Shown: piece by piece, positions 23,601 through 27,116 of the stretch
Layout: each line of letters opens with the position of its first letter
How positions within the stretch are numbered: position 1 is the stretch's first letter
Origin: SZUA-365 sp964635845
Lineage (GTDB): Bacteria; Bacteroidota; Ignavibacteria; SZUA-365
Assembly: GCA_964635845.1 (NCBI GenBank)
Contig: CAZWNO010000053.1
Location: 1 to 27,116 of the forward strand
Direction: 5' to 3'
Length of the DNA: 27,116 nucleotides
Translations under genes and position numbers: made by a program
The notes under the pieces: model-generated
Databases searched by the model: none
Seen by the model: the letters and a program-made list of their open reading frames with translations, nothing else
What the model was told of the DNA's origin: nothing

Positions 23601-24350
23601 ACCGGATCCAACATGTTCGCTGACAACCAGCAGCTGATCGCGCAGCTCTCGAAGGATAAAGCACAGATCGAAGCGCAGCTGGCAATTGTCCCTCCCGACA
23701 GCGTGGCCGCGGTCCAACTCCGTCAGCAGCTCGAGGAAATTGAAGATGCGCTAGCCGAGAAAAAGGACACCATCGGTGTGCTGATCGAAGGAATCGAAGC
23801 GGATTTCTCCGCGGGGATGGCCGGCCTTTTCTCTGGCGATTCTGAGGCGATGAAGGACGGCATGCGGAGCACACTGGGCACGATTGCCGGCTTCCTGCAG
23901 AATCTCGCCTCTGCGGCCGTCATCGAGCTGGTACTCTCGTCTCCTTCCATAAAGGCACTGGCGGCCGCGGCCGGGCCGCTTGCGCCGCTCGTCCTCGCCG
24001 GCATTGCAGCGACGATTCGAGGCGGTATAAACGCCCTTTTATCGCCCATTCTCAACTCGATCCTGTCATTCGGCACAGGCGGCCGGGTGGATGATCCGAC
24101 GATGGCCATCATAGGCGATGCGGCGAAATACACGGGATCGAACACTGAGTGGATTCTCCGGGATCGTGATGTTCAGGACATCGTTGGGATGGCCACCGCA
24201 CCGATGACGGAGGCGATCGTGGCCGGTCTGCAGGAATTGCGCGATGAAGTTCGTATACTGCAAGGCGAAAGGACGCTCGTCAGAGGCCGGGATATTGTGA
24301 CCGTGACCACACGGGAATCCTCCGGTCAGCGCCGACGTCAGAGAACATAG
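20688..24350 (+). CDS. Tape measure protein
   Basis: A 1220-residue protein that sets tail length and reaches the host membrane on ejection. The N-terminal 350 residues are helical and of the TP901-type core (VRFESDLAAVGAITGKSGDEL, then TSTRIINAMAAGAQVGA). Hydrophobic segments occur at about 457-510 (AAMWTAITGPVGLVIAAIAA) and 1075-1130. Residues 705-965 form a long Lys/Glu/Arg coiled coil after a Gly/Pro/Lys-rich linker. Near the C-terminus, FGTGGRVDDPTMAIIGDA matches the conserved GG-x-V-x-x-PT-x-AxIGE-type motif of tape measure proteins. The ribosome binding site is weak. It is the last phage gene before the intergenic repeats. Confidence 0.9.
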   Translation: MEVSLRLNFNPALDVGKLNVLVRELKAALGPLGKDIKLLDANKIKAEFDKVASEAVEATTELTHLQQQIDEIRKRSTSMPDLPRSFKFNELYQGVQNVSNALGGFLNTGVRFESDLAAVGAITGKSGDELDMLGQKARELGVEFGGGASPQLAAFTGILSKLGPQMADDSNALALMGRNVNILSKASGDAADVSMAAITDSMLQFGLVTGDAMTDAETSTRIINAMAAGAQVGAAEIPQVKDAILAAGVAAKNANQSLEQTNAMIQVLAVGGKVGSEAGVALRNMFARLQNASDEAQQALGKAGTSTQELGEIMMTQGLDKAMARLKQGLESISSPVERNGVLLKVFGDDTSTAAGAVLANLDKYDEFYAGIIAGEQGMGSAFEQAQQRMDNAQGKIDRVMAWFEDKGITIFKTFGSNVSAAMVSITQIAPQLTALSGLKNLFPASMVGNIGAFAKSLLVTLLPALFTTNAATGTVTFSFAAMWTAITGPVGLVIAAIAAIGAGLYLLYKNVEPVRTAVDAAVAFIKPALEQVWEVIKMVGEVVWEVGKLVFEWFITPWKIAYELIVAILTPVWEAITAFFSIGNGAKAAGGAMELFNKAIRFVQRSLLAMKAGVRGTIFALGAIKDVILDVFKAISKLSLKDIAVGIVTGDFGELSKVLREAGGRIGTAFTEGAADAMKIEPGMEGGGGGAPTGGGKPKATPKPKPVIDPKAAEKAKKIQAEVEKALAESQERITKDRADAEKVAADRTLDETIRAQEKIEKDVALKAIDRMAMWTDLEQERVRKAKQFAAQSLTEEQRQALKTVDDKIAEVGKKEEYSEKQKSVLREQYDKERASVTEQYAEKTAQALVDIERESQERKLEFARGEDEKRLSALQRRLDKEGKAIESALARQLKMQQKINDVFESVAVKSFERIAADRLAGVDAEEDRELELVGESEAAKEQIERIYAERRAKIDEELAKRKAATAAVKTGSNMFADNQQLIAQLSKDKAQIEAQLAIVPPDSVAAVQLRQQLEEIEDALAEKKDTIGVLIEGIEADFSAGMAGLFSGDSEAMKDGMRSTLGTIAGFLQNLASAAVIELVLSSPSIKALAAAAGPLAPLVLAGIAATIRGGINALLSPILNSILSFGTGGRVDDPTMAIIGDAAKYTGSNTEWILRDRDVQDIVGMATAPMTEAIVAGLQELRDEVRILQGERTLVRGRDIVTVTTRESSGQRRRQRT

Positions 24351-24430
24351 CCCTGACATTCTGGCAGTAGGGTCTTTTCCGGCCGAAATGATCCCTGTTT
24401 CCATTGATAAATAACCGAGTTATGGGAATC

Positions 24431-24455
24431 GCCTCAAGTTGAAGAGGCATTTTCC
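24431..24455 (+). terminator. Weak possible intrinsic terminator after tape measure gene
   Basis: GCCTC/GAGGC (24431-24435 with 24444-24448) forms a 5-bp stem with an 8-nt loop, followed by ATTTTCC. The stem is short and the T-run only four long. It lies 80 nt after the last phage gene, a sensible place for an operon end. Confidence 0.3.
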
Positions 24456-24458
24456 GAA

Positions 24459-24497
24459 TTGTGCAAACCATCTGGAAGATTTGTGCAAACCATCTGG
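24459..24497. repeat. Pair of 17-bp direct repeats with 22-bp spacing
   Basis: TTGTGCAAACCATCTGG occurs at 24459-24475 and again at 24481-24497, so the period is 22 bp. The copies are identical. They lie between the last phage gene and the palindromic host repeats. Confidence 0.8.
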
Positions 24498-24511
24498 CGC
24501 GTTATACCGCG

Positions 24512-24867
24512 CCAACGGCACGGCCGTTGGCCGGGAATGTCCGCGCCGTTGGCGCGGCCCTACGTCAATGATCCCGATTGGGTTTCCGGGTTGTGTGTAC
24601 GCGCCGTTGGCGCGCACACGACCGCGTTGCGTCCGGCGGCACCCTGGCACGGTCGTTGGCCGGGGATGTCCGCGCCGTTGGCGCGGCCCTACGTCAATGA
24701 TCCCGATTGGGTTTCCGGGTNNNNNNNNNNNNNNNNNNNNNNNNNNNNNNNNNNNNNNNNNNNNNNNNNNNNNNNNNNNNNNNNNNNNNNNNNNNNNNNN
24801 NNNNNNNNNNNNNNNNNNNNTGTGTGTACGCGCCGTTGGCGCGCACACGACCGCGCTGCGTCCGGCC
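24512..24867. repeat. 129-bp tandem palindromic repeat interrupted by assembly gap
   Basis: The segment TCCGCGCCGTTGGCGCGG with its downstream context recurs with a 129-bp period (first at 24540, again at 24669). Each unit holds a 7-bp hairpin CCGCGCC-GTT-GGCGCGG, a second hairpin around CGCGCCGTTGGCGCG, and a CCCTAC flank. A further stem, GCCAACGGC/GCCGTTGGC, opens the array at about 24513. Ns fill 24721-24820, and the sequence resumes with a third partial copy in register. Confidence 0.8.
24721..24820. other. Assembly gap (100 N)
   Basis: Exactly 100 unresolved bases, a standard placeholder length, lie inside the tandem repeat. The true length is unknown. Confidence 0.95.
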
Positions 24868-24962
24868 ACGTTGCGCCACCATGGGATTCCCGTTTTCCGA
24901 CTTGTAACCGGCGTGCTGATTCAATAATTTTTCAGGATATGTTCCATCTCCATACAAGTTTC

Positions 24963-25694
24963 ATGAGACGGATCACATTTACGTTTCTGTTTGCACTCGC
25001 ATCCGTCAGTTCCGGTATCGCGCAGGGAATCATGACGGAGGTTCCCGAGAAAATCGACACGACCGCGAAATACCTGTTCTATCTTCCCGACGAGGTAGTC
25101 ACGCCGGCACAGCCGCAGCCTCGGCATCCGCTCCACGGCGAATACCAGTACGCCGAGATCGCGAACCGCTTCGTGGGCGCGGGATTCAAGGTGGTCAGCC
25201 GTCCACGTGGAACGACGGAGCATCCGTACCTGGTGGCGGAAGAGATTGCCGGACAGATCCGGAAGCTGCTGGCCGCGGGGGTGCCCGCCGGAAGGATCGG
25301 CATCGTCGGCGCGGGACAGGGGGCGGCCATTACCGTCATCGTCACCGATACGGTGGACGTCCCCGACCTGCAGGTGGTCCTGCTCTCCGCATGCAGCGCG
25401 CCGTTCATCGAATTCTGGAAACAGCAGGACGAACTGCTCGCGGGCAACGTGCTCTCGATCTACGCGGCCGGGGATGAAAAAAGAGGACCCTGTCTTCCAT
25501 TTCTCGAATTCTGCGCCGCGCGTGCCGTGAAGGAGTATCGTGAAATCGCGCTTCCGGAGAAATCCGGGCCGGGCTTCTATTACAAGGCCACGGCGGACTG
25601 GATGCTTCCCGCCATCGCCTGGCTGCGCGGTCAGCACGAGGTCGTGGGCGAGCACGGACTGCTGCCGCCGGAAGTGCGGAAACCGCGGCATTGA
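24963..25694 (+). CDS. Secreted alpha/beta-hydrolase-like protein lacking nucleophile serine
   Basis: A 243-residue protein from ATG 24963; an upstream in-frame ATG at 24939 is possible but would place eight residues before the signal peptide. Residues 1-20 form a signal peptide (RITFTFLFALASVSSGIA) cleaved before QGIMTE. The mature protein follows the alpha/beta-hydrolase pattern: YLFYLPDEVV strand, HPLHGEYQYAEIANRF, GFKVVSRPRG, a helix, then GIVGAGQGAA at 113-122. In active esterases the last motif is G-x-S-x-G, but here Ser is replaced by Gly118. It probably acts in the periplasm or outside the cell. It is followed 55 nt later by a phosphatase gene on the same strand. It is a host gene, not phage. 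Confidence 0.65.
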   Translation: MRRITFTFLFALASVSSGIAQGIMTEVPEKIDTTAKYLFYLPDEVVTPAQPQPRHPLHGEYQYAEIANRFVGAGFKVVSRPRGTTEHPYLVAEEIAGQIRKLLAAGVPAGRIGIVGAGQGAAITVIVTDTVDVPDLQVVLLSACSAPFIEFWKQQDELLAGNVLSIYAAGDEKRGPCLPFLEFCAARAVKEYREIALPEKSGPGFYYKATADWMLPAIAWLRGQHEVVGEHGLLPPEVRKPRH

Positions 25695-25749
25695 ATCTTC
25701 CGGCCGACCGCGACGTATCGCAGAGGAAATCGCTTCGGACATACACCAC

Positions 25750-26862
25750 GTGAGCCAGCAGCAGAAGCAGAAACAGAAGAGTTCCAGCGGGGAACCGGGT
25801 TTCCGCGAAACCTTCAAATCGGATATCCGGCAGGAGGATTTCGCCAAAAACGTCAGACGCGACTGGGACGAGGTGATCGAGTTCTTCATGACCGAGGAGC
25901 GGCGCGAGGAACTGCGCGAGATGAACTGGGTCAAGCGGCTCTTCATCGTCCCGTTCTGGCTCTTCAAGGCCATGTACCTGCACCTGACGCCCGCCCGCCG
26001 CATCCTCCTGCTGCTGGGCGTCGTGTTCAGCTTCATGAACATCGAAACACAGGCCGGAGACGCCTCCTTTTCCACAGGACATCTGATCGGCGTCGTGCTG
26101 GTGCTCTTCATCCTCCTGCTCGAGCTGAAGGACAAGATCCTGGCGCGTGACGAACTCGAAGCCGGGCGCGCCGTGCAGATGGCGCTGATGCCCACGGAGA
26201 ATCCGCGATTCCGCGGCTGGGATATATGGATTCACACGCATCCGGCGAACGACGTCGGCGGCGACCTGGTCGATTACATCTCCGTCGAGAATGAGCGCCT
26301 CGGACTCTCGCTCGGCGACGTGGCGGGAAAGGGACTCGGCGCCGCACTGTTCATGGCGAAACTGCAGGCGACGCTGCGCGCCCTCGTTCCCGGACGCGAC
26401 AGCATTGCGTGGCTCGGGTCGGAACTCAGCGCGATTTTCGACCGCGATGGAATCCCCAACCGCTTCGCGTCCCTGGTGTATCTCGAGGTGACGCACGACA
26501 GCGGAGAAGTCGCGATGCTAAATGCCGGACATATGCCTCCGCTGCATGTCCACGACGGCCGGATCAGCGAGCTGCCGCGCGGAGGTCCCGCGCTCGGCAT
26601 CATCAGGCATTCGACCTACGAAGAACAGCGGGTGGAACTGGGTCCGGGAGAAATCCTGCTGGTCTATTCCGACGGCCTGACGGAAGCGCAGAACGAAAGC
26701 GGCGATTTCTTCGGGGAGGAGCGCCTGCGCCGCGTACTCCTGCGCGTACCGGGACTCGAATCCGCGGGCATCGGCGAACACATCCTCAACCACATCAAGA
26801 GTTTCACCGGTGAAATGCGCCAGCACGACGATCTGTCGCTGCTGATTCTCCGCCGTACCTAG
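25750..26862 (+). CDS. Membrane-bound PP2C/SpoIIE-type serine phosphatase (RsbU-like)
   Basis: A 370-residue protein from GTG 25750; no strong ribosome binding site was seen, and the frame is open to 25540 without a good start. A charged N-terminal region (residues 1-60; DFAKNVRRDWDEVIEFF) is followed by two TM helices at about 84-100 and 111-127. Residues 131-370 form the phosphatase domain: DVGGDLVD near 167, LSLGDVAGKGLGAALFMAKL near 187, MLNAGHMPPL, VYSDGLTEA near 305 and HDDLSLLIL at the end. These acidic residues bind the two metal ions. Such enzymes dephosphorylate anti-sigma antagonists or related partners. It is a host signalling gene and may be co-transcribed with the upstream secreted protein. 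Confidence 0.85.
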   Translation: MSQQQKQKQKSSSGEPGFRETFKSDIRQEDFAKNVRRDWDEVIEFFMTEERREELREMNWVKRLFIVPFWLFKAMYLHLTPARRILLLLGVVFSFMNIETQAGDASFSTGHLIGVVLVLFILLLELKDKILARDELEAGRAVQMALMPTENPRFRGWDIWIHTHPANDVGGDLVDYISVENERLGLSLGDVAGKGLGAALFMAKLQATLRALVPGRDSIAWLGSELSAIFDRDGIPNRFASLVYLEVTHDSGEVAMLNAGHMPPLHVHDGRISELPRGGPALGIIRHSTYEEQRVELGPGEILLVYSDGLTEAQNESGDFFGEERLRRVLLRVPGLESAGIGEHILNHIKSFTGEMRQHDDLSLLILRRT

Positions 26863-26889
26863 ACCGCGGTTTCCTCCCGCCCCTCCCGC

Positions 26890-27087
26890 GGGCGAACCGA
26901 CGATGAATCCGAATGCGCAGTGGTTTCGACGACAGGTGAGGGTTGCACAACGTCGCCGGTTCGTTCACGGTGGTTCGCCCCTACAATCGGGCGAACCGAC
27001 GATGAATCCGGATGCGCGGAGGTTTCGGCGGCAGGTGAAGGTCGCGCAACGTCGCCGGTTCGTTCACGGTGGTTCGCCCCTACAACC
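26890..27087. repeat. Two tandem 99-bp repeat copies with inverted-repeat ends
   Basis: Two copies (26890-26988 and 26989-27087) are about 90 percent alike by eye. Each begins GGGCGAACC and carries its reverse complement GGTTCGCCC near the other end (26972-26980 and 27071-27079), followed by CCTACAA. This looks like a REP- or MITE-like intergenic palindromic element. It lies just after the phosphatase gene and holds no coding sequence. Confidence 0.8.
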
Positions 27088-27116
27088 GTCCCTCCCGCAT
27101 TGCCCTCCTGCCCGAG

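Larger units (their letters stand above)
24351..24938. other. Repeat-rich intergenic region between prophage and host genes
   Basis: No gene was found here. It holds a possible terminator (24431-24455), a 22-bp-spaced direct repeat (24459-24497), palindromic tandem repeats (from about 24498), a 100-N gap, and a last partial repeat copy to about 24865. Frames drawn across the Ns are artefacts. The prophage-host boundary probably lies in this region but could not be placed. Confidence 0.6.

Noticed and set aside
24459..24497. Two 17-bp repeats as a minimal CRISPR
   Set aside because: Only two copies with a 5-bp separation, and no cas genes.
24459..25694. Reading frames running across the N gap into the secreted protein
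   Set aside because: They translate palindromic repeats and unresolved bases; the signal peptide at 24963 marks the real start.

Overview
This GC-rich window carries most of the head, lysis and tail genes of a tailed (siphovirus-like) prophage from about position 1 to 24,350. It then runs through a repetitive intergenic stretch with a 100-N scaffold gap into two ordinary chromosomal genes. The N run points to a draft or metagenome-assembled genome. The phage and host exported proteins share signal peptides that end in A-Q, and the holin-like protein looks like those of Bacteroidota phages. That suggests a host in the FCB group (Bacteroidota, Ignavibacteriota/Kapabacteria, Gemmatimonadota). 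This is an inference; no rRNA or housekeeping marker is present.

Layout. Positions 1-4899 on the minus strand form a tightly overlapping packaging operon in Mu-like order: membrane-anchored coiled coil, small coiled coil, small terminase, large terminase (gp28-like), portal (gp29/DUF935) and MuF head protein, which runs off the window edge. A 338-bp divergent spacer holds three TTGCAA motifs, two of them forming a dyad. From 5238 everything is on the plus strand: a protease/scaffold (Mu gpI-like), then a decoration protein and a lambda gpE-type major capsid protein. Next comes a hairpin-rich stretch ending in a well-formed initiator-type tRNA (CAU), followed by a small protein resembling Acb2/Tad1 nucleotide-sponge proteins and neck proteins of the Mu gp36/gp37 type.

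Positions 9715-15811 hold a lysis cassette (membrane protein, holin-like, YkuD/L,D-transpeptidase-like endolysin). After it come a 99-aa unknown and four consecutive proteins with N-terminal signal or anchor sequences, one a likely beta-helix tailspike. From 15883 to 24350 are the tail genes: tube, a small winged-helix-like protein, a large hub-like protein, two small tail proteins, a G/GT chaperone pair with an in-phase GGGAAAG slippery site (as in lambda), and a 1220-aa tape measure protein that ends the phage block.

Positions 24351-24938 contain a possible terminator, a 22-bp-spaced direct repeat, and a 129-bp tandem palindromic repeat interrupted by the gap. The host part encodes a secreted alpha/beta-hydrolase-like protein without the nucleophile serine and an RsbU/SpoIIE-type membrane phosphatase, and ends in two 99-bp repeat copies flanked by inverted repeats.

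The most interesting items are the initiator tRNA in the head operon, the Acb2-like protein, the frameshift site, the exported-protein cassette, and the divergent layout of the head genes. No transposase, integrase, repressor or replication gene lies in the window, so the phage's integration mechanism cannot be seen here.
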